Source of the DNA: Alkalihalobacillus sp. TS-13
GTDB lineage: Bacteria > Bacillota > Bacilli > Bacillales > Fictibacillaceae
Assembly: GCF_019720915.1 (NCBI RefSeq)
Contig: NZ_JAHKSI010000004.1
Span: 62,001-126,000, forward strand
Direction of reading: 5' to 3'
Length of the DNA stretch: 64,000 bases
This document shows positions 35,564-45,060 of the stretch, in pieces; within the stretch, counting starts at the first letter, position 1; the number at the start of each line of letters is the position of its first letter. The notes under the pieces are model-generated. The model was given only the letters and a program-made list of their open reading frames with translations. It was not told the DNA's origin and made no database searches. The translations under genes and the position numbers were made by a program.

Positions 35564-36730
35564 ATGCAAATGATCAAATCAAAATGGTTAAAACCGATTT
35601 TATTAGTTGCAGGACTAATCCTTCTACTATCACAGACATTTTCTAGGGATACAATCGCTTCGAATGCAAATGCCAAAAAAGAAAATGGAAACGGGAAAGA
35701 ACTAGTGATTATCGATGCGGATATGGGCCAGCTAAACGATGACGCCGTCGCTATGTTCATGTTAGCCAATTCCTCAAAAGCTGAAGTCCTTGGAGTTACC
35801 ACAGTTGCGGGGAATACATGGGCTGAAGAAGGAACTGCTTATACATTAAGGCAATTAGAATTGATCAATCGCCAAGATATAACAGTCTTACAAGGAGCTG
35901 GCGAAGCTTTAATGGGTAATCGCCAATCAACTCTAGAGGCAGAGCAGAAATTGTTCGGTAATTCAGAATACATTGGGTCATATTCCCGTCCTCGCCCTGA
36001 TTCCTATCTAGAATTAGGAACTGAACCATATGGAGGATATCCAAAAACAAAGCCAAAAGATGTGGCGGCAGTTGACTTTATTGTGAAACAAGTGAAAAAG
36101 CATCCTAACGAGGTAACAATCTTTGCACTAGGACCAGCTACAAATCTAGCACTTGCAGTGAAAACACATCCGGAAATCGTACCCCTGGTAAAACAAGTGA
36201 TTTATATGGGAGGAGCCATAGACATCCCAGGCAATACCACTCCCGCCGCGGAATTCAATTGGTGGTATGACCCAGAGTCCATAAAAATCAACCTAAGAAC
36301 ACCTTTCAAAAAGCAAATTGTGGTTCCGAACGACATTGCCGAAAGAGTCTACTATACGAAAGAAATCTATGATCGAATAATAAGTAAACCGGAAACACCT
36401 ATTATCAAGATGTTTAAAGATCTACACGGCCCCCGCTTTGAAAATGATCCGAATAGGAAAAGCTTTGTTTGGGATGCCCTTACCGCAGCCATTTTCCTTG
36501 AGCCTAAAATTGTAACAAAGATGGAAGAACGGTATATTGACATTGACACAAATTTTGGTCCGAACTACGGGAGATCTATAGGCTATCATGAATCTAGAAA
36601 CAGGGATTTTGACAACCCTGAGGATTTCCCCGCAGGAACACAAAAAGTTGATATTTTATTCGATATAGACCGAGAAGCGTTCTGGGACCTTTATGTAGAG
36701 TTAATGACAAAGAAAACCAATGGAAAATAA
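35564..36730 (+). CDS. Exported nucleoside hydrolase (IunH-like)
   Basis: The 388-residue protein has an N-terminal signal (LKPILLVAGLILLLSQTFS) followed by the nucleoside hydrolase core: DADMGQLNDDAVAMFMLANS (calcium-binding DxDxxxxDD), TVFGLGPATNL-like segment IFALGPATNLALA, YMGGAID and FNWWYDPES. It hydrolyses N-glycosidic bonds of nucleosides, here probably outside the membrane. The stronger spacing between the two Asp groups (DADMGQLNDD) differs from the common DTDPGxDDA. A perfect terminator follows. Confidence 0.85.
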   Translation: MQMIKSKWLKPILLVAGLILLLSQTFSRDTIASNANAKKENGNGKELVIIDADMGQLNDDAVAMFMLANSSKAEVLGVTTVAGNTWAEEGTAYTLRQLELINRQDITVLQGAGEALMGNRQSTLEAEQKLFGNSEYIGSYSRPRPDSYLELGTEPYGGYPKTKPKDVAAVDFIVKQVKKHPNEVTIFALGPATNLALAVKTHPEIVPLVKQVIYMGGAIDIPGNTTPAAEFNWWYDPESIKINLRTPFKKQIVVPNDIAERVYYTKEIYDRIISKPETPIIKMFKDLHGPRFENDPNRKSFVWDALTAAIFLEPKIVTKMEERYIDIDTNFGPNYGRSIGYHESRNRDFDNPEDFPAGTQKVDILFDIDREAFWDLYVELMTKKTNGK

Positions 36731-36772
36731 CAAAAAAACACATTCATTAAATAAAAAGAACAAATAATGAAT

Positions 36773-36819
36773 AAAAAACATGGTCACGATTCGATTTAAT
36801 TGAGTGACCATGTTTTTTA
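36773..36819 (+). terminator. Terminator of the nucleoside hydrolase gene
   Basis: AAAAAACATGGTCAC pairs perfectly with GTGACCATGTTTTTT. The A- and T-rich flanks could also stop transcription from the right. Confidence 0.85.
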
Positions 36820-37144
36820 TAGGATGAACGGTCTTTATCTTATTATTTACGTACATTCCTTTTTGCATTGAAACATTAAGAAAACCATTGTAAAAGAGGC
36901 GGGTAAAACTGTCTCTTTTGGTATTTATTATTAATAGATTCATCCTTCCCAAGATCATTAAAAATTTCCGTTGCTCATAGTTTCCCGATATTAAAAGATA
37001 TAAATATCATATAACCTCTGTTACTCTTAATTTGAATCTTATTTGTTTAATGGCCGACAAAAGGTACCCAATGGTTACTCTTGTATTATTATCTATTGTA
37101 ATGTATTCAAAGCTTATATCTCTCGAAGTTTCCAAACTTCCAAT
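36820..37144. other. Intergenic region, no gene seen
   Basis: The sequence is AT-rich and holds no recognisable gene apart from continuation of the oxidoreductase fragment frame, which has no family resemblance beyond the conserved end. Confidence 0.35.
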
Positions 37145-37231
37145 TTTGTTCCCTATTCGTATACCTGCCGCAACCGCTTCACTTATTGTTCTTGGAGCAA
37201 TACTATCTCCTATTACATAATAAACCTCCAT
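37145..37231 (-). pseudogene. C-terminal tail of an NADH:flavin oxidoreductase (FadH-like)
   Basis: The frame starts EVYYVIGDSIAPRTISEAVA and ends with AGIRIGNKI. This is the last segment of FAD-dependent old-yellow-enzyme relatives such as 2,4-dienoyl-CoA reductase, where IGDxxxPRxxxEA closes the FAD site. Only this tail remains. Confidence 0.6.
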
Positions 37232-37587
37232 TCCAGGATTCCTGTATGGCTAGCAACCTCTAATTTAGTTCTTGATTAAAAGCTTATCTAATTCTCGGAC
37301 TCGATCATATGACTCTACTAATTGTTCGGGTACCACCCCATGTACCCAAGAATGAGCGTTTTATTTTGGAACGAAGATCTTCCTTTCCTTCATCATCACC
37401 ATACATTAGTATCCTTATGATGGTTTTTCTTAAAAACCTAAATAATAACCAATCATACGGAAAGAATGATTTTAACGAAGTTTTCCTCTGTCTCTTTAAT
37501 TCTCTGAATGGTTCGCGAGGTGTACTACTTTTACTGGCCAGACCTCAAAGGCTTTCTACCTCTTCCGTTTCTTTTTCTTTACCTCAC

Positions 37588-37995
37588 CTGTAAATGGATC
37601 GATTTATTCCATCATACTTATTTGTTCTGCGATAATATCATCTTGAAGCTGATTACGTATATATTCTTCAATTGTCTTCTTGTTTCTTCCCACGGTATCT
37701 ACATAATATCATTTACACCAAAATTTTCGGTTCCCATATCTGTATTCAAATTTGCGTGTCGATCAACTATCATCAAAATTCCAACAAATGCTGACACACT
37801 TAACTAGGTGGGATACTGACTAACATATGGACGTGATTTACACACTTTTGCTTCGATGATCTCCACACCTTTTCTTTTACATAATGTCCGGAGTATTTCT
37901 TAATTTGTCCATAAATGACTTGTATTTCGGTACAAAGACGATGTGATACTACAATTCTAGGTTGTATGCGCTAAACTATTAGTATCTTTTGACAT
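37588..37995 (-). pseudogene. IS200/IS605-family TnpA transposase, degraded
   Basis: From the ATG at 37995 (after GGAGGAATCTT) the broken frames give DTNSLAHT, KGVEIIEAKVC, LSVSAFVGIL, YYVDTVGRNKKTIEEYIRNQ and LQDDIIAEQISMM. These match the order of Y1 transposases of IS200 type, including the YxxTVG segment. Stops and frameshifts are frequent and the HUH motif region is damaged, so it is inactive. Confidence 0.7.
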
Positions 37996-38161
37996 TTAAG
38001 ATTCCTCCTTTATACTGTTATTTTGGTTGGCGAACCAGAAATAGTTTAGTATCCCGGAGGAGTTTTTTAATACAACGCTGAAAGCTTTTTTGAACCATAG
38101 GCCTAGCCTAGGGTTTTCTTTTCCAAAAGAAAAGGAAGGAGACTAGCTCCTTCCTTAATTG

Positions 38162-38604
38162 TTATACATATCCTTTTTCTTTCAAGCTGGTATATCCTGC
38201 TTCCGCATTGACGATTAAGTGATCCAGTACCTCAATACCTATCATATGTCCGGAATCAATAAGACGTTTCGTTACTTCAATGTCTTGTCGTGACGGATTT
38301 GTGTTTTGAGAAGGATGCTGATGACAAAGAATGATGGCAGCGCTGTTATTCAGGATTGCACTTTTGAATACTTCTCTAGGGTGGACAATACTGGCATTGA
38401 TCGACCCTACATGACAACGATGAACAGCAATTACACGGTTTTTCGTATTCATGCACATAACAAAGAACACTTCACGATCATCTTCCCCGATAAACCCAGC
38501 AGCAATTTTTGCAGGTCTTCTGGAGAACGGATGATGTATGGTTCCCCTCCTTCCACCTCTGAAATCACTTGTCTGATCCGTTGAATCTCATAAATTGTTT
38601 CCAT
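38162..38604 (-). pseudogene. radC: RadC-like JAB domain protein with homopolymer frameshift
   Basis: The start ATG at 38604 (after AAAGGAGA) gives METIYEIQRIRQVISEVEGG and RSPEDLQK. Adding one A to a five-A run near 38512 then continues IAAGFIGEDDREVFFVMCMN, NRVIAVHRCHVGS and the JAB motif LCHQHPSQNTNPSRQD. RadC-like proteins of about 150 residues are common on mobile elements and carry a putative metal site. A single-base shift is the only damage seen. Confidence 0.75.
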
Positions 38605-38975
38605 CTTGAAACATCTCCTTTCTTTGTTTGAAAAGAAAGGAATTTTTGTGAAAACGAGTGTAGAAGGATAGGTACGTATGCGTAAGCATCAAGTGGGAAG
38701 TTACGGACAGCACAAAACCCAATGACTTAGCCAGCGTATACAGGTTATTTTTTACCTTAGGTACGCTGGCTTAGCCAACTTGGTTTTAGATCTGACCGTT
38801 TGACCACGCAGATCCTTTACCGAGTCATGAGCAAATAATTATAATGAGGAGAACAAAAGGAAGGATCAATCTTGCATATCAATAGAGAAAAGTCATTGTA
38901 AATTTTACTTTCAGTTGTTAATTGGAAGGAAAATACAAATGTCAGTCAAACTATACTCCACCAGGGAGTGAACAA
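38605..38975. other. Intergenic region with a long-stem hairpin
   Basis: An exact 10-bp inverted repeat, AGCCAGCGTA (38729-38738) and TACGCTGGCT (38762-38771), flanks a T-rich loop. It may be a terminator, a replication-related site or an element end. No gene was recognised. Confidence 0.4.
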
Positions 38976-39221
38976 ATGTATAACAAGCTTGTATTACATA
39001 AAACTTATTACGTGAAACAGTTGATTGGATTTTGTGGTTCCAAGATTGATACTTACGTTTTAAGTAACGATAGGGTGTTAAAATCTGATAGCCAATATGT
39101 TGTAATGGATATCTTTAAAGCTTACGCACATTATATGGACCGGAAGTACCGAGATGGATTTACAAGCAGCCCGTTTTTAAAAGTACCTATTATGTCGTTA
39201 AGGCAATCACTAAATGATTGA
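38976..39221 (+). CDS. Hypothetical 81-residue protein
   Basis: An ATG at 38976 preceded by AGGGAGTG starts a soluble product, MYNKLVLHKTYYVKQLIGFC then SDSQYVVMDIFKAYAHYMDR. It is charged and likely alpha/beta. No family was recognised. It lies in the debris of a mobile element. Confidence 0.4.
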   Translation: MYNKLVLHKTYYVKQLIGFCGSKIDTYVLSNDRVLKSDSQYVVMDIFKAYAHYMDRKYRDGFTSSPFLKVPIMSLRQSLND

Positions 39222-39590
39222 TTTAATAAATCATTGGTGTTCCGGAAATGTTTTTTAATGACAAAACTCAAGTCAAAACATTAGGAAGTGGCTCTAGAAG
39301 GTTTTTAAACTTCTTTTAACATAAACTTCGGTATAGTGATTTCATAACGTATATTGATCAACCTCTGCACTAAATTCCCATCAAATTGAAAATCATGCTT
39401 CTTATTTTTCTAAAAAACACACCTTTTCTTTCATAACACAAGCCGGTATTTTACGGTAAATAAGAAGAATCCATTTTGAAAATAGATTTTTCAAAATGAA
39501 TTCTTATCTAGCTGATTTAAGTTTCGGTTTTATAAAAAAGATTAAATTTTTTCTACCCTTTGATCTTCAACAAACTTTATATTTGCAAAA
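39222..39590. other. Intergenic region
   Basis: This AT-rich stretch has an inverted repeat near 39474-39502 (CATTTTGAAAA against TTTTCAAAATG). The missing N-terminal part of the integrase is not recognisable here. Confidence 0.35.
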
Positions 39591-39872
39591 ATGGAGCGAC
39601 ATTTCGGTTATCCAATCGTGATTAAAAATGTACGAGACCGAATGAAAAGACTGCTTACTATCGCACGTCTAAATACAGAGTTAACTCCGCATAGTTTAAG
39701 ACACACCCATACGTCACTTCTTGCAGAGGCAGGTGTCTCACTCGAACAAATCATGGACCGACTTGGTCATACTGACGATCAAACCACAAAAAATGTGTAC
39801 CTCCATGTCACTGAAGAAATGAAAAAAGAAGCTTCCCAAAAGTTCAGCGAACTTATGAGAAGCCTCCGTTAG
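39591..39872 (+). pseudogene. Tyrosine integrase, C-terminal fragment
   Basis: The 93-residue frame has LTPHSLRHTHTSLLAEAGVS then MDRLGHTDDQTTKNVYLHVT, the HxxR, LGH and catalytic Tyr motifs of phage-type tyrosine recombinases. The core-binding domain and first catalytic Arg are absent. It ends about 80 bases from a copy of a groEL 3' end, the expected place of an attachment site beside an integrase. Confidence 0.85.
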
Positions 39873-39954
39873 TTTCCTCAATGTTAGCAAAATGTTAGCA
39901 AACCACTCTCACCTTACCAACAAATCCTTATCTATCAAGGGTTTAGGGGGCAGG

Positions 39955-39979
39955 TTACATCATACCGCCCATTCCCTGA
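39955..39979 (-). other. Attachment-site remnant matching the 3' end of groEL
   Basis: On the minus strand the bases read CAGGGAATGGGCGGTATGATG and a TAA stop, encoding QGMGGMM, the typical GroEL C-terminus. Tandem TGTTAGCAAA repeats lie between it and the integrase stop. Elements that integrate at the end of a gene restore it with such a copied segment, so this is likely half of an att site; the rest of groEL is not in the window. Confidence 0.6.
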
Positions 39980-40203
39980 GTAGAATAAATACTTAAAGAT
40001 AAGAGTTAAAAACGCCTTTATAATCGGCATTTCAACTTCACTGTGTTAACTTGAGGAAAAATAAGGTATCAATGTTCATGAATAATATCCAGTCAAAATC
40101 AAGTCATAAAAGTGTTAACGATTATGTTTATCATGAATTCCGCAAAGTAATAAAGTTTAAAACGATTATTTTAGCTAACCGGTCTTTATTATTTCCATTA
40201 CAC

Positions 40204-40893
40204 CTATATATTTTCTTCCTTTTTCATATATTCTTCACGTATTTGAGATAAAGATTTTCCACTTTCTTTATGAATAGCAATAACATACGTTTGAACACTT
40301 GACCAATCAAATATTTCTTTCAACCATTTTTGCATTGATAGTTCTTCGTCGTTAACTTCTACATTTCCATTTCCCTTTAAAACAGCTTCTTCGTTTCGTC
40401 CTTTAGGTGTGATAATATCCCCCGGCTTTACAACACCCCACTCGAGCATGTCGTCAATTTTAGGTAGTTTCCGGCGAATAACCCTCTTTTTCTTTGGAAA
40501 ACTATTCGTTAAATCATCTAAAAAATTTACATAGTAATCCTCATAACTAGTTAGAGGAAGCAATTTTTCAATTCCTAAATATAGTCCCTCGGCTATATTG
40601 TACGGAATTAGCTTAAAACAACATATATCAACATTATTACTATTTAACCAAGCGACCGCTGATAACGTTTGTTCATCATAATCGGAAGCTGCTAAAATAA
40701 TACGTTGTCCGTTATTGAAAGTATGTTCTGCATTATTGCTACTCAAGAAATCACTCAGCTTTCTTAAAGCTAATTCTGTACTTGTCAATGAAGTGTTTTG
40801 AAATTCGCTGGAGTACTTCTCGATGTATACCCTTAATATCAAGTTTTGTATTTCATCTAAAATGTTTAAATGTAATATTTTTTGACAAACTTG
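40204..40893 (-). pseudogene. RAMA-domain nuclease-like protein, N-terminally truncated
   Basis: The frame is open from about 40893 without a start codon. The first part (RIILAASDYDEQTLSAVAWL then CFKLIPYNIAEGLYL) resembles the end of PD-(D/E)XK-type domains linked to restriction. The C-terminal part (WGVVKPGDIITPKG, VLKGNGNVEVNDEELS) has the pattern of the RAMA domain found with modification and restriction proteins. The N-terminus that would carry the catalytic residues is missing. Likely a remnant of a defence gene. Confidence 0.5.
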
Positions 40894-40998
40894 GTTTCAC
40901 CTTTCAGGGTCCCCATATTCCAGTTACTCTCCGTATATATTTTATGTTTATTGGAATTATAAATAATGAAATAGTCTTATTCATAGGAGTGAATAACA

Positions 40999-41196
40999 AT
41001 TAAAAGATGGTTTATCTTCATATTAAACCTAGCCTTAGTTACGGTTACAGCCTACATGATGGATTATTTACAAGGCATACCGGTCAGAAATGTGGTCTTT
41101 CAAATTTATAACCCCTTTTATACACTTTTATTTTCATTAGTTCTTCCTGTTTTGTGTTTATTCATTTTCTCTTTAATAAAAGCAATGAAACAATAA
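40999..41196 (+). CDS. Small two-helix membrane protein with unusual ATT start
   Basis: A 65-codon frame reads KRWFIFILNLALVTVTAYMM, then VVFQIYNPFYTLLFSLVLPV and ends FSLIKAMKQ. GGAGTG lies at the right distance, but the only codon available is ATT, since an in-frame stop precedes it. ATT is a rare but known start in Bacillus (infC). The gene overlaps the end of the gerB-type gene by 79 bases tail to tail. Small membrane proteins often accompany germinant receptor operons. Confidence 0.45.
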   Translation: MKRWFIFILNLALVTVTAYMMDYLQGIPVRNVVFQIYNPFYTLLFSLVLPVLCLFIFSLIKAMKQ

Positions 41197-42245
41197 AGGA
41201 CAGGGAAACCCACAGCAAAGAGTGGAAAAATAGAGGTAAGCGCAAATTTTCCTTCATCTAAATGGGCTGGAAAATTATCTGCAATAATAATGGATGTATA
41301 TAAAATGACAATAGCTGTTGGTATAATCAGCTTTTCTTTGTTATCTACTTTGAATAGATCTGACATTGCAACAATAGCGGCATAATAAAAAACAGCGATT
41401 TTAAAAAATGCCCCAATAATTAATGCTAGAACCGCCATTACATCTAGATGTTCAATAAAGTCCATGATTTCTACTCCTTGAATCGCACTCAACAAAGGAA
41501 ATTGCGACCGAGTCACGACATCTACCCCAAGGACAGCTAAATTTATAAAAGTAGTATAGGTAATCAGAATACCGCTTACCAGAATACCGGCAACCCCTGT
41601 CTTTAAAACATTTTTCCTATTATTGATATAAGGAAGCAAGAAAGTAAAGGCCACCATTTCTCCAAAGGGAAACATAATGGTGTTGGTGTAAACCGTTTCG
41701 ACGACAGGCTTCCATCCAAACTCTAATATAGGGGACACTTGCTTCATTTCTACCAATCCAGATAAAATAAAGAATAAGCTTCCAAAAAAACCCAAAATCA
41801 TCACGGTGCCCCAAAAAACTTCAGCTGTTCTGGCAAGCACCTCCATTCCCTTATAGAGGATATAGGCGATTGAAAAGATCATTAACCCACTAATAAACAA
41901 GTGGGGGGTATTATCTAAAACGGTAGAACCAAGGAGTCCTCCTACATCACGCAAATCCCTTGATGCTGCATAAATCAAGAAAGGGATATAGAGTAACCCT
42001 ATAAACCCACCGATATACTTGCCTAATAACTTTTGAGAGTAACCAATTAGAGATAGATTGGGATAGCGGGTATAGAGATAATAGTAAATAAGAAATAGCA
42101 AGATCCCCCCGAAAATACCGATAAATATGGCAATCCAGGCATCTTTTTTGGCATCTAAACCGCTTCCAACAACCAAATTTGTTCCAAACACAAATAAATT
42201 AAGTAAAACAAAGAATTGAAGCAAACTTATTTTTTCCTTTACCAT
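41118..42245 (-). CDS. Spore germination permease-like protein, GerAB/GerKB type
   Basis: The 375-residue product (start at the ATG at 42245, spaced from GGAGGTG, which the upstream GTG overlaps) has about ten transmembrane segments and belongs to the amino-acid-permease-like B subunits of germinant receptors. Typical segments are VLLNLFVFGTNLVVGSG and IPFLIYAASRDLRDVGGLLG. In the spore inner membrane the B subunit is thought to bind the germinant. It is the last gene of an A-C-B operon. Confidence 0.9.
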   Translation of the reverse strand: MVKEKISLLQFFVLLNLFVFGTNLVVGSGLDAKKDAWIAIFIGIFGGILLFLIYYYLYTRYPNLSLIGYSQKLLGKYIGGFIGLLYIPFLIYAASRDLRDVGGLLGSTVLDNTPHLFISGLMIFSIAYILYKGMEVLARTAEVFWGTVMILGFFGSLFFILSGLVEMKQVSPILEFGWKPVVETVYTNTIMFPFGEMVAFTFLLPYINNRKNVLKTGVAGILVSGILITYTTFINLAVLGVDVVTRSQFPLLSAIQGVEIMDFIEHLDVMAVLALIIGAFFKIAVFYYAAIVAMSDLFKVDNKEKLIIPTAIVILYTSIIIADNFPAHLDEGKFALTSIFPLFAVGFPVLYCFIAFIKEKMNKHKTGRTNENKSV

Positions 42246-42293
42246 TTTCCGCACCTCCCAACTCTCGACTACTTATAACCCCAACTGATCTTT

Positions 42294-43499
42294 CTACTCT
42301 CGCTTGTATGATTCAGCCCTCATTCCTGTCTTCATTACATAAGCGTCTACTTTAATGTTGACTTCAATTTCAGGAAAGATATCATTAAAGTCTTTTTTGA
42401 TTTCTCTCCACAATTTTGGATTTTCACGATTGATAACCTGGCCAAAGCCAAAAATATCACTATTCTCCTCTTGAGCTATTTGGATTGCGCGTTCGATCTC
42501 CTGTTTTGTATTATCTTCTATTTGTTTTTCAAATTGCTTTATTTTATCTCGATTGGTTACATCCATCTTGCAAAGAACTTCCTCAATTTCCCCTTCTTGC
42601 TTCACATGAATATCAATCGTTGGGGTCCTGTTTATTTCAGTGGCTCGAAGAGAAGTACGTGTATCTGTCACATTAAATGAAATAGCATTAGGTTTTTGAT
42701 CACAACTTAAGTTAACGATTGTGCTATCAATTTTATTGATGACCCATAGAATGCCGCGCGCTTCCTCCCTTTCTAACCAGCGAATCAGCTTCCCCTTTTT
42801 AAAGATCGCTAATCCCTCAGACTTAATTAGGGAATTTGGAGTGGTTTGTTCAATATTTGACGTACTTTGTCCGTCTTCTGATTGCCCGATAATACTAACC
42901 CCGCTTGCAAGCGGCTCGATCCCATCACTCGTCAATTTTTTGACGAATTCCATAATTTTTACTGGCAGCGTTTCCCCTAATGACTGTCCTGATACTTTAC
43001 TCGCCTTCACAAGCTTTTGGGCAGGGATTTTTTCTAATGGAGAAAGGATACTTAATATATTTTTGGCGGTATTGTCTTTTGCGATAAGGACCCTAGGGGT
43101 TATACGAAATTCCTGATTTCTTTCCAATAAATCAAAAATATCTTCAATTCCACTTCTCGCTAATTCCTCACCGAAAATCACCGTTTGAGTATAAGGAAAA
43201 AAGACTTCCCTTGGGGTTTGTTGAGATAACCTCCTTATAGCTGATATTAACGTATCTCCTTTAGCTGAATAAATGGTCGTGGTTGAAGCCCGACCAGAAG
43301 TAGATTGCTTTCCTCCAACGACCTCCGCCGGATTTACAAGTTCAATGGTCACTTCATACCTTCCCTCTTCTTCTATCTTATCTATGCCTAACGCCGTGAC
43401 AATTGAAAAATCATCCATTTCCCTACTATTCCAGCATCCTGTAAGAAGAGCTGTAACCACAACTAACATGAAGATCATAACCAATCGTCTGCTAGCCAT
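42294..43499 (-). CDS. Spore germination lipoprotein, Ger(x)C / GerAC type
   Basis: From the likely ATG at 43499 the protein has the lipobox LLTGC followed by WNSREMDDFSIVTALGID, the conserved start of mature Ger(x)C proteins. The C-terminal domain carries FGFGQVINRENPKLWREIK. It is about 401 residues, normal length. It is anchored in the spore inner membrane with the A and B subunits. It overlaps the end of the A-subunit gene by a few bases. Confidence 0.93.
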   Translation of the reverse strand: MASRRLVMIFMLVVVTALLTGCWNSREMDDFSIVTALGIDKIEEEGRYEVTIELVNPAEVVGGKQSTSGRASTTTIYSAKGDTLISAIRRLSQQTPREVFFPYTQTVIFGEELARSGIEDIFDLLERNQEFRITPRVLIAKDNTAKNILSILSPLEKIPAQKLVKASKVSGQSLGETLPVKIMEFVKKLTSDGIEPLASGVSIIGQSEDGQSTSNIEQTTPNSLIKSEGLAIFKKGKLIRWLEREEARGILWVINKIDSTIVNLSCDQKPNAISFNVTDTRTSLRATEINRTPTIDIHVKQEGEIEEVLCKMDVTNRDKIKQFEKQIEDNTKQEIERAIQIAQEENSDIFGFGQVINRENPKLWREIKKDFNDIFPEIEVNIKVDAYVMKTGMRAESYKRE

Positions 43500-45060
43500 T
43501 GGAATCACCATCTTTGTTCACTGGGTTGGCCGCTTTCACAGTATTATCTCGTTTTAATGTAATTTTTTGTTTTAACCTTTGCGGCAGCCTAATGAATGTA
43601 TCTACCTGAGCTGTAAGGTTGAAAGGAGATAAGGGTTCTAAATAAGGGATTCCAAAAGAGCGTAAACTATTCATATGACCGACAATCATGATGACAAGCA
43701 ACGTCATTCCATAAAAACCTGCGGTCGCTGCGGATATCATTAGCAAAAAACGTAGAATCCGGGCCGGTATTCCTATATTAAATGACGGAACAGCAAAGCT
43801 TGAAATAGCCGTGATTCCTACCACAATAACCATTGCAGGGGAAATGATCCCTGCTTGGACAGCGGCTTCTCCAATAACAATAGCCCCCACTATAGAGACC
43901 GCTTGCCCAACGGCTCTCGGCATACGCACCCCTGCTTCTCGTAATATTTCAAAAGTGATTTCCATAATTAAAGCTTCAAAGAACGCTGGAAAAGGCACCC
44001 CTTCTCTCTGAGCAGCAAGATTAATAAGTAAAGGAAAAGGTAGCATTTCCTGATGAAAGGTCGTCAACGCGATATAAATCGAAGGGGCAAACAATGAAAT
44101 AAAGAACACAAAAAATCTTAATAACCGTAAAAGAGTAGCAATGTCTGCTCTTTGGTAGTAATCCTCCGGCGATTGAAAAAACTGAAAAAACGTCGCAGGA
44201 GCAATGAGTACAAATGGTGTTCCATCGATTAAAATAACCACTCTCCCATCAAGCAGGTTTCCTACTGCCGCATCCGGACGTTCTGTATTGATTAACTGCG
44301 GAAAAGGAGTCGTGGTCTGATCCTGAATAAACTCTTCAATATTTCCTGATTCAATAATAGAATCTGTCTCTATTTTCTCTAATCTGGTTTTAACTTCTTG
44401 TGCTAAATCATCTTTAGCTATACCCTTGATATACATAAACGAAATATTTGTTCTCGACACTGTTCCTATTTGGAAGGTTTCAAGTCTTAAATTGGCATTT
44501 TTAATTCTCTTTCTAATCAACGTTACATTTACTTTCAAAGACTCAGTGAATGAATCCTTAGGTCCTCTGATAACCGTTTGGGAAGTTGGCTCTTGAATCG
44601 AACGCTCTTCCCACCCTTGTGTTTCCCCGCTGATGACCTCGTTCCAGCCATCCATCATAATCAGGGTATTTCCTGAAAGAACAGCTAGGACCAGATGATC
44701 CCAATCATTCACGACCTTCACATTAGATAATGTTAAAGCATTCATTCTTAGATCGTTAAAGACGGCCTCTTTTGGTGTATATTTATCAAAATCACAATTA
44801 TTAAGCATTAAAGATTCCATAATGAATTCGTTTACCAATGTTTGATCAACAAGCCCATCCATATAAATCGAAACGATCCTGATGTCTTTGTTCATCCCCG
44901 TGTTCACTTCTCTTATGACTATTTCAGAACTGTCACCAAACTCTTCTGCTAGTTTTTTTATGTTTTGCGAAATATCCTCAGAGATAGGGGATACTTTTTG
45001 CGGCTCACTTGCTTTATTCTCCGGCTTCTTTTTATGAAATGGATTCCAGTTAAAACTCAT
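43492..45060 (-). CDS. Spore germination protein, GerAA/GerKA type
   Basis: The 522-residue protein has a long hydrophilic N-terminal domain and a membrane domain with about five segments. Family motifs include NEFIMESLMLN, DGWNEVISGETQGWEERSI, GLVVILIDGTPFVL-like VVILIDGTPFVLIAPATFFQ and REAGVRMPRAVGQAVSIVGA. A subunits form ion channels of the germinant receptor. The ATG follows GAGGAG. It is the first gene of the operon, probably transcribed in the forespore; the upstream region has no clear sigma-G consensus that I can assign with confidence. Confidence 0.94.
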   Translation of the reverse strand: MSFNWNPFHKKKPENKASEPQKVSPISEDISQNIKKLAEEFGDSSEIVIREVNTGMNKDIRIVSIYMDGLVDQTLVNEFIMESLMLNNCDFDKYTPKEAVFNDLRMNALTLSNVKVVNDWDHLVLAVLSGNTLIMMDGWNEVISGETQGWEERSIQEPTSQTVIRGPKDSFTESLKVNVTLIRKRIKNANLRLETFQIGTVSRTNISFMYIKGIAKDDLAQEVKTRLEKIETDSIIESGNIEEFIQDQTTTPFPQLINTERPDAAVGNLLDGRVVILIDGTPFVLIAPATFFQFFQSPEDYYQRADIATLLRLLRFFVFFISLFAPSIYIALTTFHQEMLPFPLLINLAAQREGVPFPAFFEALIMEITFEILREAGVRMPRAVGQAVSIVGAIVIGEAAVQAGIISPAMVIVVGITAISSFAVPSFNIGIPARILRFLLMISAATAGFYGMTLLVIMIVGHMNSLRSFGIPYLEPLSPFNLTAQVDTFIRLPQRLKQKITLKRDNTVKAANPVNKDGDSNG

